From S34-282 sp034422075 (GTDB lineage: Bacteria; Chloroflexota; Dehalococcoidia; Lucifugimonadales; Australimonadaceae): a stretch of DNA of 35,627 nucleotides. Position 1 is the stretch's first letter, and the number at the start of each line of letters is the position of its first letter. The translations under genes and the position numbers were made by a program. The notes under the pieces were generated by a model. It searched no databases and was not told the origin of the DNA. It was given only the letters and a program-made list of their open reading frames with translations. Where the stretch lies: assembly GCA_034422075.1 (NCBI GenBank), contig DAOUJX010000034.1:1-35627 (forward strand), written 5' to 3'. Of the stretch, positions 24,173 to 32,097 are shown in pieces.

Positions 24173-24201
24173 AGTCTAGATTGGTGGCACCGAAGGGTCA
24201 A
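24173..24201 (-). promoter_or_regulatory. Promoter of the M20-like gene
   Basis: On the minus strand, TTGACC, 17 bases, TAGACT: five and four of six matches at ideal spacing, about 40 bases before the ATG at 24133. GGAGGT at 24139-24144 is the ribosome site. Confidence 0.6.
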
Positions 24202-24239
24202 GAAACGCCCGTTTTGAGTAAGCGCAGCACGTTTGCCTG

Positions 24240-24269
24240 TTGACGATGGCCCCCGCCCCTGCGTAGTGT
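24240..24269 (+). promoter_or_regulatory. Promoter of the purE operon
   Basis: TTGACG, 18 bases, TAGTGT on the plus strand, followed by a leader of about 29 bases with AAAGGTGA six bases before the purE ATG. The -35 is good, the -10 weak. The M20 and purE promoters face away from each other over a 170-base gap. Confidence 0.45.
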
Positions 24270-24304
24270 GGCCGTTGTCCGCACTCTTGAAAAGGTGACC
24301 CCGT

Positions 24305-24766
24305 ATGCCGCAAGTTGGTGTCCTCATCGGCAGCAGAAACGACCGCGACCTGATGTCGCCCACGATGGAATTGCTGGGAGAGCTCGGGATCGAGGCGGAA
24401 CTTATCGTCGCGTCCGCGCACCGCAACCCCGATGCCGTCCATGCCTACGTCCGCGAAGCGCCAAGCCGTGGTGTAGAGGTGTTCATCGCGGCTGCCGGCG
24501 GCGCCGCCGCACTACCCGGCGTTGTTGCCTCGCTCACCACCCTGCCCGTCATCGGGGTGCCGTTGGCGACGAGCGAAATGAGCGGAGGCGTGGACGCGCT
24601 GTACTCCATTGCGCAGATGCCGCCTGGCATTCCGGTCGCCTGTGTGGCCGTGGGTGCGTGGGGCGCGCGTAACGCCGCGTTGCTCGCAGGCCAAATCCTC
24701 GGCCTCAAGTATGCTACGATTCGAGAGGCGTCCGACGCCTACCGCCAACGCCTCCGTGACCGCTAG
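24305..24766 (+). CDS. purE: N5-carboxyaminoimidazole ribonucleotide mutase
   Basis: Moves the carboxyl group of N5-CAIR to C4 to give CAIR. The 153 residues fit class I PurE: VLIGSRNDRDLM (6-17), ASAHRNPDAV (36-45, catalytic His39), IAAAGGAAALPGVVA (61-75), and MSGGVDALYSIAQMPPGIPVA. Class I enzymes usually read AAHLPG where this reads AAALPG, so a conserved His is Ala69. A mutase rather than an AIR carboxylase is likely from class; no purK is in the window. First gene of the purE-purB-purC-X-purS run. Confidence 0.93.
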   Translation: MPQVGVLIGSRNDRDLMSPTMELLGELGIEAELIVASAHRNPDAVHAYVREAPSRGVEVFIAAAGGAAALPGVVASLTTLPVIGVPLATSEMSGGVDALYSIAQMPPGIPVACVAVGAWGARNAALLAGQILGLKYATIREASDAYRQRLRDR

Positions 24767-24846
24767 CCGATGACCAGATATCCCGACTCCACCGGCGCTG
24801 CCGCCTCTTTGCACGCGCCGCGCGTCGGTGATAAAGCAGACTATCG

Positions 24847-26160
24847 ATGATTCCACGCTACACGCGGCCCGCCATTGGCGCCATATGGTCGGAGAGCGGC
24901 AAGTACGACCGCTGGCTTGCCGTTCAACTGGCCGTCTGCGAGGCGTGGACGGACGCCGGCGTCATCCCACCGGGCGACATGGCCAAGCTACGCGGCGCAA
25001 CCTGGGACATCGCCAAGCTGGAGGCGCGCCTCGCCGAGACCAAGCACGACATGACGGCCTTCCTCTACTCCGTCACGTCTGGCCTAGGCGCGGAGGGGCG
25101 CTGGCTGCACTTCGGACTGACGACAAATGACGTGTGGGACACGGCCACAGCGCTGCAACTGCGCGATTCCGCCGAGTTGTTGCTCGACGGCGTGCGCCTG
25201 TTCATCGACACGCTTGGCCGGCGCGCGGTCGAGTTCAAGCACACACTCCAGATGGGCCGCACCCATGGCGTCCATGCCGAGCCGATTACCTTTGGCCTGA
25301 AGCTCGCCCTCTGGCGCGAGGAGATGCGCCGCAACCTAGCGCGCCTGGAGCGCGCCCGCGACGAGATTGCCGCCGGCAAGATATCGGGTCCGGTCGGCAC
25401 GCATGCGACGGTACCACCGGAGGTAGAGCAGGCCGCCTGTGAGCGCCTCGGGTTGGGCGTCGCCGCACTCTCCAACCAAATCGTGCAACGCGACCGTCAC
25501 GCCGCGTTCGTCTCGGCGCTTGCCCTGGTGGCTGCGTCGCTGGAGAAGTTTGCGACGGAGGTGCGCGGGTTACAGAGGACGGAGGTGCATGAGGTCGAGG
25601 AGCCGTTCGGGGAGGGCCAGACGGGCTCGTCGTCCATGCCCCACAAGCGCAACCCCGAACTGAGCGAACGAGTATGCGGTCTTGCGCGGCTTATTCGAGG
25701 CCACACCGTGACCATGCTGGAGAACGTCGCGCTGTGGCATGAGCGCGACATCAGCCACTCATCCGCTGAGCGCATCATCCTTCCCGACGCCTGCATTGCG
25801 CTCGACTACATACTCGACCTCTTCAACGGCGTCGTGGACGGTATGCGTGTAGACCAGGAGCGGATGCTGGCGAACATCGAATCGACGCGCGGCCTCGTCT
25901 TCTCACAGCGCGTGATGCTCGCGCTTATCGAGAAAGGGATGGCGCGCGACGATGCCTACCGCCTCATCCAATCGCACACGCACACCGCTTGGGACCACGC
26001 CGCAGACTTCCGCGAGTTGGTCCGCGGTGACAGCCTAATTGCCGAACACTTGGGGGCCAACGAGATCGAGGCGCTGTTCGACTACCGCTGGTACACGCGG
26101 CACGTCGACGCGCTCTTCGACCGCGTTGGCCTGAAGGAGACGACTAGTGCCCTTACTTGA
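24847..26160 (+). CDS. purB: Adenylosuccinate lyase
   Basis: Removes fumarate from SAICAR and from adenylosuccinate. The 437 residues show TSGLGAEGRWLHFGLTTNDVWDTA (77-100), MGRTHGVHAEPITFG (136-150, catalytic His140) and the fumarase/aspartase signature SSSMPHKRNP (261-270) with the flexible-loop serine. The length is typical. The ATG at 24847 lies 80 bases after purE and has no Shine-Dalgarno; a GATAAA sequence 11 bases upstream could be a second -10. The last 14 bases overlap purC. Confidence 0.96.
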   Translation: MIPRYTRPAIGAIWSESGKYDRWLAVQLAVCEAWTDAGVIPPGDMAKLRGATWDIAKLEARLAETKHDMTAFLYSVTSGLGAEGRWLHFGLTTNDVWDTATALQLRDSAELLLDGVRLFIDTLGRRAVEFKHTLQMGRTHGVHAEPITFGLKLALWREEMRRNLARLERARDEIAAGKISGPVGTHATVPPEVEQAACERLGLGVAALSNQIVQRDRHAAFVSALALVAASLEKFATEVRGLQRTEVHEVEEPFGEGQTGSSSMPHKRNPELSERVCGLARLIRGHTVTMLENVALWHERDISHSSAERIILPDACIALDYILDLFNGVVDGMRVDQERMLANIESTRGLVFSQRVMLALIEKGMARDDAYRLIQSHTHTAWDHAADFRELVRGDSLIAEHLGANEIEALFDYRWYTRHVDALFDRVGLKETTSALT

Positions 26161-27052
26161 GACGCCGCTACCCAACATCCTCTACCGGGGTAAGGTTCGT
26201 GACACCTATGACCTCGGTGACGGCAAGCATCTTCTCATGGTCGCAACCGACCGCATATCGGCGTTCGACGTCGTGCTGCCCAGCGGCGTGCCGGACAAGG
26301 GCTACGTGCTCACGCAGATGTCGCGGTTTTGGTTCGGCAAGACGCGAGCCGTTGTCCCCGACCACCTCGTTGCCATTGCCGACGATAAGGAAGGCCTGGG
26401 CGAACTCGCCGACTACCCTCTGCTGCGCTCGCTTGACCCCGAGATTGCGCGGCGGGCGATGGTGGTGCGCCGTGCGGAGCGCGTCGACGTCGAGTGCGTC
26501 GTGCGCGGCTACCTGACCGGTTCCGCGCTCGTCGAGTACCGGCGCAGCGGTACGATATTCGGCATTCCCGCAACCCCAGGCCTGACCGACGGCGATCGCT
26601 TCCCTGAACCGCTCTTTACGCCGACTACCAAGGCGGAGCAAGGTCACGATGAGCCAATGTCGTTCGCCGACGTTGCGGCCGCGGTGGGGCCGGAGCTCGC
26701 TGCCCAACTGCGCGATACGTCGATAGCCGTCTATGGCCTCGCGCGCGAGTACGCGCTTGAGCGGGGCATCATCATCGCCGACACCAAGTTCGAATTCGGC
26801 CATGTCGACGGCGTCTTGACGCTCATCGACGAGGTGCTGACGCCCGACTCCAGCCGCTTCTGGGACCTGGAGGGCTACGCCCCTGGCGCATCGCAGCCCA
26901 ACTTCGACAAGCAGTTCGTCCGCGATTGGCTGCTCCAGTCGGGGTGGGACCGCAACCCTCCGGCTCCGGCGCTGCCGGACGAGATAGTGGAGCGGACCCG
27001 GTCGCGCTACACCGAGGCGTACCTCCGGCTCACGGGCGAGCAACTGGCATAG
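26147..27052 (+). CDS. purC: SAICAR synthetase
   Basis: Joins aspartate to CAIR with ATP. The 301-residue protein is the longer, yeast-like form rather than the ~240-residue enterobacterial one. It shows YRGKVRDTYDL (13-23), MVATDRISAFDVVLPSGVPDKG (31-52), VECVVRGYLTGSA, the signature LIDEVLTPDSSRFW and SQPNFDKQFVRDWL. The start is the GTG at 26147, inside the end of purB, so the two are translationally coupled. Confidence 0.96.
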   Translation: MPLLETPLPNILYRGKVRDTYDLGDGKHLLMVATDRISAFDVVLPSGVPDKGYVLTQMSRFWFGKTRAVVPDHLVAIADDKEGLGELADYPLLRSLDPEIARRAMVVRRAERVDVECVVRGYLTGSALVEYRRSGTIFGIPATPGLTDGDRFPEPLFTPTTKAEQGHDEPMSFADVAAAVGPELAAQLRDTSIAVYGLAREYALERGIIIADTKFEFGHVDGVLTLIDEVLTPDSSRFWDLEGYAPGASQPNFDKQFVRDWLLQSGWDRNPPAPALPDEIVERTRSRYTEAYLRLTGEQLA

Positions 27053-27063
27053 CGGCGGGCGTA

Positions 27064-27720
27064 GTGGCGAACGAGCGGCTCAGCCAAAGACAGGTCAGTC
27101 GGCGCAGCCAGTCACGCGACGACAGGCGCCGGCGGTCGGCGGCGCGCAGCGCGCGGCGGCGGCTCGTTATCGGCATTGTCGTGGGTTCCTTTGGCCTTGC
27201 GCTCATCGTCAGCCTCTTCGTTCCCCAGCTCACCGGTATCGTTGGCCCGAGCAACGAGACGCCCATCGAGACGCCGTCGCCGCGGGCGGGGACGCAGGTG
27301 GCCATTCAAGCGGGAGGCGTCATCGAGGAGGGAACGGAGCATTCGCCCTACTCCACCGTTCCGGCGACTTCCGGCCCGCGCTATGCCTCCGCCGCTCCGT
27401 GGGGCGCGAGCGAGGCGGAACTTCCGGAGGAGGCCGTGGTTGCCAACCTCGAGCGCGGCGGCGTCGCGATCTCCTACAACCTTGCCGACGATGCGGCCAT
27501 CCAAGAACTGACCACCGCCGTGGAAGGGCTGACCGGCTACCCCGCCTGCATCGTCCTCCAGCCGCACAACGGCGTCGCAGCGGGCGGCGTCTCCCTGACG
27601 GCGTGGGGCTGGCTCGACGAGGTCGACGGCGTGGACGAAGAGCGCATCCGCGCATTCTTCGATAGCCACCGCAACCGAGGGCCGCTGTTCATTGATGCCG
27701 ATTGCGGTGCGGGCGCATAG
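27064..27720 (+). CDS. DUF3105-like membrane-anchored protein, histidines replaced
   Basis: A 218-residue protein with a very basic N-terminus (1-33), one membrane anchor (about 34-54, VIGIVVGSFGLALIVSLFVP) and an outer domain resembling DUF3105. The family motif PPTSGPHY appears as PATSGPRY (100-107) and VHxLEHGxVxxxY as VANLERGGVAISY (126-138), so the three conserved histidines are Arg106, Ala127 and Arg131. If those histidines bind metal in the family, this member does not bind it the same way. The GTG at 27064 fits between purC (11 bases away) and purS (5 bases away), so it is co-transcribed with purine genes. Function unknown. Confidence 0.75.
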   Translation: MANERLSQRQVSRRSQSRDDRRRRSAARSARRRLVIGIVVGSFGLALIVSLFVPQLTGIVGPSNETPIETPSPRAGTQVAIQAGGVIEEGTEHSPYSTVPATSGPRYASAAPWGASEAELPEEAVVANLERGGVAISYNLADDAAIQELTTAVEGLTGYPACIVLQPHNGVAAGGVSLTAWGWLDEVDGVDEERIRAFFDSHRNRGPLFIDADCGAGA

Positions 27721-27725
27721 CACCG

Positions 27726-27983
27726 ATGCGCTTCATCGCCGACATCCACGTCACGCTCAAGCCTGCGGTGAACGACCCACAGGGCAATGCCGTCTTGGGC
27801 GGCCTTCATTCGATGGGGTTCTCCAGCGTTCACGACGTCCGCGTGGGCAAGTACCTAACGCTGACCATCGATGCTCCCGATGAGGAGGTGGCGCGTACGC
27901 AGGCGGACGAGATGTGCGACAAACTGCTTGCGAACCCGGTTATCGAGACGTATCGGCTGACGCTGCGCCCCGCTGGCGTGTAG
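27726..27983 (+). CDS. purS: FGAM synthase subunit PurS
   Basis: An 85-residue protein that bridges PurQ and small-type PurL in formylglycinamidine ribonucleotide synthesis. MRFIADIHVTLKPAVNDPQGNAV (1-23), GFSSVHDVRVGKYLTLTID and the Asp/Glu-rich helix with NPVIETYRL match PurS in order and length. The ATG at 27726 is five bases past the upstream stop. Its partners purQ and purL do not follow; the next gene is the convergent hisB 11 bases away. Confidence 0.93.
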   Translation: MRFIADIHVTLKPAVNDPQGNAVLGGLHSMGFSSVHDVRVGKYLTLTIDAPDEEVARTQADEMCDKLLANPVIETYRLTLRPAGV

Positions 27984-27994
27984 TAGCGCAGGAG

Positions 27995-28597
27995 TTACCC
28001 GCTTATCGTGCCCTTGGTGCTTGGTGGCTGAGTTGCGGCGCGCGGGTCCGGTTCGACGGCGTCTCGCAACGCGCGTGCCAGCCCCTTGAACGTCGCTTCC
28101 GCCATGTGGTGCGGGTTGAGGCCGGCCAGGATGGTCGCGTGCAGGTTTAGCCGCGCCTCCGTCGCGAAGGAGTGGAGGAAGTGACGCACCAGGTCGCCCG
28201 GCAGGTCGCCGACGCTTTGGCCGCTCAAGCCTAAGTCGAGGGCGGCGTAGCCACGGCCGCTGAGGTCGACGGCGACGCGCGCGAGCGTTTCATCCATGGG
28301 CACGAGCGCGTGACCCATGCGGCGGATGCCCGCGCCGTCGCCCAACGCTTGCGCGAATGCGCGCCCCAGTGCGATAGCGGTGTCCTCGACGGTGTGATGC
28401 CAGCCCGTCTGCAGCCAATCGCCCTTGGCTTCGAGCGCGATGTCGAGTTGGCCGTGGCGGGCAAGCTGGTTGAGCAGGTGGTCGAGCATCCCGTTGCCGG
28501 AATTGAGCGACGCAGTACCGCCTCCATCGAGGTTGATCGTTGCCTCGATGCGGGTCTCGCGTGTCTCTCTGCGGTAGGTTGCGGTGCGTTCAGCCAT
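27995..28597 (-). CDS. hisB: Imidazoleglycerol-phosphate dehydratase
   Basis: Sixth step of histidine synthesis, a Mn-dependent dehydration. The 200-residue monofunctional form starts AERTATYRRETRETRIEATINLDG, has MLDHLLNQLARHGQLDI (37-53), the metal motif HHTVEDTAIALG (67-78) and the second repeat NPHHMAEATFKGLARAL. No fused HisN phosphatase. It overlaps hisC by eight bases and is the last gene of the his run here. Confidence 0.97.
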   Translation of the reverse strand: MAERTATYRRETRETRIEATINLDGGGTASLNSGNGMLDHLLNQLARHGQLDIALEAKGDWLQTGWHHTVEDTAIALGRAFAQALGDGAGIRRMGHALVPMDETLARVAVDLSGRGYAALDLGLSGQSVGDLPGDLVRHFLHSFATEARLNLHATILAGLNPHHMAEATFKGLARALRDAVEPDPRAATQPPSTKGTISG

Positions 28598-29702
28598 TGG
28601 TCTGCATTGCGAGGCGCACCGCCGCTATCAGCCTGTCTGTGTCAGTGGGCCGACCGATGCTGATGCGAAGACAGTCCACTAGGCGATGGCCCCTAGAGTA
28701 TCGCACGAAGACGCCCTGGGCAGCCAGCGACGCATGCATTTCCGCTCCCTTGCCATCAGGCACGCGGCACAGGACAAAGTTGGAGTCCGATGGCAGGACG
28801 TGCAGGCCGGGGATGGCGGACAGCTGCTCCGCAAGACGATCGCGCTCTGCGACGATGGCCGCAGCGCGCCGATTCAGCAGCTCAGCATCATCGAGGGAGG
28901 CGATGAGGGCAGCCTCGGCTGCCTGGCTGACGTTGTAGGGTGGCTTGGCCCGCAGCAGCAGGTCGGCCAGCTCAAGCGCCATCAGCCCATACCCCACGCG
29001 CAGTCCTGCGAGCCCCGCCCACTTGCTCATCGTCCGCATGATGACCAAGTTGGAGTGCTCGGGAACGAGTTTGGCCGCGGTGCTCCCGCCAAACTCGTGG
29101 TACGCCTCGTCGATGATGACCATGCGCTCCGACGCAAGCAACCGCTCGATGTCGGCGAGCGGGGTGGCGTTGGCCGTCGGGTTGTTGGGCGAAGCGAGCA
29201 CGATGGCCTTGACCCGCGGCTCGGCCGCTTCGCGCAGCACCGCTTCCACATCCACCTCGAAATGCTCATCGCGCTCCACATTGAGGGTCGTTCCACCGCA
29301 GACGTGCGCCGTGAAGGGGTACATCCCGAACGTCGGTGTGCTGTCGACGATGACGTCGCCTGGATCGAGGAGCGCCCGGAACAGCAAGTCGATGATCTCG
29401 TCGCTGCCATTGCCGATGACAACGTGCCCTGCGCCGATGCCGACATAGCGCGCGACCGCCTCACGCGCCTCCGTTTGGCGCGGGTCGGGGTAGACGTGAA
29501 CGTTATCGAGCGAGGCTATTGCGGCCAGTGCCTTGGGCGAAGGACCGTACGGGTTCTCGTTGGCATCAAGCTTGACGACGCGGTCGACGGGTATGCCGGC
29601 ACGCTTCGCCAGCTTCTCCGGCGGGTCGACGGCCTCGTAGGGCGCGAGCTCGAGCAGGTGCGGCCTGACGAGCGAGAGGGGGTCGATGCGTCGTCGCGTC
29701 AT
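28590..29702 (-). CDS. hisC: Histidinol-phosphate aminotransferase
   Basis: PLP enzyme that converts imidazoleacetol phosphate to histidinol phosphate. The 370 residues carry KLDANENPYGPSP (44-56), IGNGSDEIID (96-105), SPNNPTAN (171-178), IIDEAYHEF (196-204) and the PLP lysine in MRTMSKWAGLAGLRVGYG (222-239, Lys227). The length is typical. The ATG overlaps the hisD stop (ATGA). Confidence 0.95.
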   Translation of the reverse strand: MTRRRIDPLSLVRPHLLELAPYEAVDPPEKLAKRAGIPVDRVVKLDANENPYGPSPKALAAIASLDNVHVYPDPRQTEAREAVARYVGIGAGHVVIGNGSDEIIDLLFRALLDPGDVIVDSTPTFGMYPFTAHVCGGTTLNVERDEHFEVDVEAVLREAAEPRVKAIVLASPNNPTANATPLADIERLLASERMVIIDEAYHEFGGSTAAKLVPEHSNLVIMRTMSKWAGLAGLRVGYGLMALELADLLLRAKPPYNVSQAAEAALIASLDDAELLNRRAAAIVAERDRLAEQLSAIPGLHVLPSDSNFVLCRVPDGKGAEMHASLAAQGVFVRYSRGHRLVDCLRISIGRPTDTDRLIAAVRLAMQTNG

Positions 29703-30979
29703 GTCGGTGGCGCCCCTTGCCCTTCCAGCCGCGCCTCGACCGCCTTGGCATGGGCAGTAAGGCCTTCTGCGCGGGCGATTGCCGCCGCATAGGGCCCGAG
29801 CGAGAGCACGTCGTCCTGCGACAGTGCCACGATCGGCATGTGGCGAATGAAGTGGTGTACGCCGAGGTACGAGCTGGCCCGCGCCGCACCCATCGTGGGC
29901 ATGGTGTGGCTCGGTCCCGCGACGTAGTCACCGAGCACCTCGGGCGAGTGCTCTCCGGCGAAGACTCCGCCCGCGTGGCGAATGCCCTCCGAGTAGCGCG
30001 CGGCGTCGCGGACCAGCAGGCACACGTGCTCCGGTGCGTAGTCGTTGGCCAGGTCGATAGCCTCCTCCACCGAGCTTGCGACAACCGCGAGCCCCTGCCC
30101 CTCGAGCGCCTGGCGCGCGATGCCCGCGCGCTCGAGGCCGCCGAGTTGCGTGGCGACTGCGCTCACGATGTCTCGAGCCACCGATTCACTCGTTGCGATC
30201 AGGAGCGGCGATGCGAGCGCGTCGTGCTCTGCCTGCGCGAGCAAATCGGCTGCTGCCAGCGAAGCGTCGGCGCTGTCGTCGGCGATGACAAGCGTCTCAG
30301 TCGGCCCGTACAGGCCGTCGATTGCGACGACGCCGAACAGCGCGCGCTTGGCCTCGGTCACGTGAATGCTGCCCGCACCGCAGACCTTGTCTACCGCCGG
30401 GATGCTCTGCGTTCCGTACGCCATAGCCGCAATCGCCTGTGCGCCGCCAATGGCGAAGAGGCGGTCGACGCCCGCAAGCGCCGCAGCGCCAAGCGTGACA
30501 TCACCGGGTCGTGGCGTGCAGACGATGACTTCATCGACACCGGCGATTCGCGCAGGAATGACGTCCATCAGCAAGGACGAAGGGTACGCCGCCGTGCCGC
30601 CGGGCACGTAGATGCCGACGCGCTGCAGCGGAACGACGCGCTCGCCGAGCCCGCGCGATTCGTCAAACCAGCCCTTTGGGAGCGATGCTTCGTGGAAGGA
30701 GGCGATACGGTCTGCGGCGGCGCGCAGCGCCATCGTCAGTTCGCGCGGCAACCGCTCGAGCGCACTGTGCTGCTCAGGTTGCGAAACCTCCAGTGACTCC
30801 GGTGCCGCGCCGTCGAACTGCGCCGTGTACTGGCGGACGGCTTCGTCGCCACGCGTCCGTACCCCCTCGATGATGGCAGCGACGGCGGTTGCAAGCGCAG
30901 GGTCTCGGAGGGCATGCGCGCCATGCCGTCGCGTGAGGAGCGCCCGCGCCTCCTGAATGCTGGTGATGACGCGCATCAC
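29699..30979 (-). CDS. hisD: Histidinol dehydrogenase
   Basis: Two-step NAD-dependent oxidation of histidinol to histidine. The 426 residues show VGIYVPGGTAAYPSS (121-135), AIGGAQAIAAMAYGT (176-190), LLAQAEHD (246-253, zinc ligands Gln249 and His252), NDYAPEHV with the catalytic Glu-His, and SPEVLGDYVAGPSHTMPT. Two usual motifs differ: xGPGN reads CGAGS (200-204) and AGPSE reads YGPTE (224-228), closer to some HisD paralogues. Because it lies between hisG and hisC with ATGA overlaps, the histidine role is still the best call. Confidence 0.93.
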   Translation of the reverse strand: MMRVITSIQEARALLTRRHGAHALRDPALATAVAAIIEGVRTRGDEAVRQYTAQFDGAAPESLEVSQPEQHSALERLPRELTMALRAAADRIASFHEASLPKGWFDESRGLGERVVPLQRVGIYVPGGTAAYPSSLLMDVIPARIAGVDEVIVCTPRPGDVTLGAAALAGVDRLFAIGGAQAIAAMAYGTQSIPAVDKVCGAGSIHVTEAKRALFGVVAIDGLYGPTETLVIADDSADASLAAADLLAQAEHDALASPLLIATSESVARDIVSAVATQLGGLERAGIARQALEGQGLAVVASSVEEAIDLANDYAPEHVCLLVRDAARYSEGIRHAGGVFAGEHSPEVLGDYVAGPSHTMPTMGAARASSYLGVHHFIRHMPIVALSQDDVLSLGPYAAAIARAEGLTAHAKAVEARLEGQGAPPT

Positions 30980-32004
30980 GCGAGGCCCAGCTCCGCCAGC
31001 AGCGCGCGGTACGACTCGCTCTCCGCGCCGAAAACGTAGCTAACGCCTGATACGCTGACGGAGGTGCCGCCGATGGCGCGGAAGTAGTCGACGACCAGCG
31101 GCACCTGCTCCTTACGCACAAATACCGTCACGGAGTACCAGTTGCCGGCGCTCTGAGAGTAGACGCGTGAGACGGTCGGTCCTTGCAGCCCGGCGGCCTC
31201 ACCGCGCTCCAAGACGCGTGCGGCGACCGCCTCTTCCGACGAGCCTTCGATATTGGAGGTGACGCGGAGGAGGTCGTCTGCCTGCCGTCTCGCTTCAATG
31301 CGCTCGATGAGCTGCCGCACGGTTTCCAGCGCGGCGGGGCGTTGAGCCAGTGAGTGCCTGTTGGCGATGAAGCACCCTTCCGATTCGATGACCGTGCCGT
31401 CGCGCAGGCGCTTGAGCCGGTTTTCACGCAATGTCGAGCCCGTCGCCGTCACGTCGACGATGAGGTCGGCATAGCCCATTGAGGGGGCCGCCTCAAGCGC
31501 GCCGGATACCTGCGGCAGGCTGAAGTAGTTGACGCCGTGCCGAAAGAGGAAGCGCGGCGCTAGGCGCGGTGACTTTGTCGCGATGCGCAGTTCACGTCCC
31601 GACTCTTGGAACTCGACGGACAGGTCGGCGAGGTCGGCCATCGACTCCACGTCCACCCACGCCTCGGGGACGGCGACGACCAGTTCGCAACGCCCGTAGC
31701 CAAGGGCGCTCATGACCAGCGTTGTCGCACCGCCCTCGATGCGCCGTTCCTGGTAGTCGTCGAAACCGACGAAACCGACGTCTGCGTTACCGGCCTCGAC
31801 GCGCGGCGTGATGTCTCGTGCGCGTTGGAAGACCACGCTTGCGCCCGGGATAGCTGGAATGACACCGGCGTAGCGCCGCTTGTTGGGCTGGTCGACGGCC
31901 ATGCCGCTCGCCGCGAGGAACTGCAACGTCGGCTCGTACATCGCACCATCGCTGGGTAGCGCTACGCGTAGCAGCGCCTCATTCGTCCCGTTCATCACTT
32001 GCAC
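30976..32004 (-). CDS. hisG: ATP phosphoribosyltransferase, long form with extra C-terminal domain
   Basis: First, feedback-controlled step of histidine synthesis: joins ATP and PRPP. Residues 10-230 form the two-lobe catalytic part, with DVGFVGFDDY (75-84) and the PRPP loop ADLIVDVTATGSTLREN (179-195). A further domain (about 245-330) contains VTSNIEGSSEEAV, GLQGPTVSRVYS, WYSVTVFVRKEQ and AIGGTSVSVSGVSYVFG, an ACT-like alternation of strands and helices. At 342 residues it is longer than short HisG (~210) and than standard long HisG (~290-300). GTGs at 32004 and 31998 and the ATG at 31995 are close alternative starts; GAGGTG lies eight bases before the first. Confidence 0.92.
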   Translation of the reverse strand: MQVMNGTNEALLRVALPSDGAMYEPTLQFLAASGMAVDQPNKRRYAGVIPAIPGASVVFQRARDITPRVEAGNADVGFVGFDDYQERRIEGGATTLVMSALGYGRCELVVAVPEAWVDVESMADLADLSVEFQESGRELRIATKSPRLAPRFLFRHGVNYFSLPQVSGALEAAPSMGYADLIVDVTATGSTLRENRLKRLRDGTVIESEGCFIANRHSLAQRPAALETVRQLIERIEARRQADDLLRVTSNIEGSSEEAVAARVLERGEAAGLQGPTVSRVYSQSAGNWYSVTVFVRKEQVPLVVDYFRAIGGTSVSVSGVSYVFGAESESYRALLAELGLA

Positions 32005-32097
32005 TAACGCGCACCTCGCGCTCTCATTGTATGTGTCCCAGCGCGGAGAATTGTAGACGGTTGGCTGCCAGCAGCGGGCAACGTGACGAGCGGGGCC

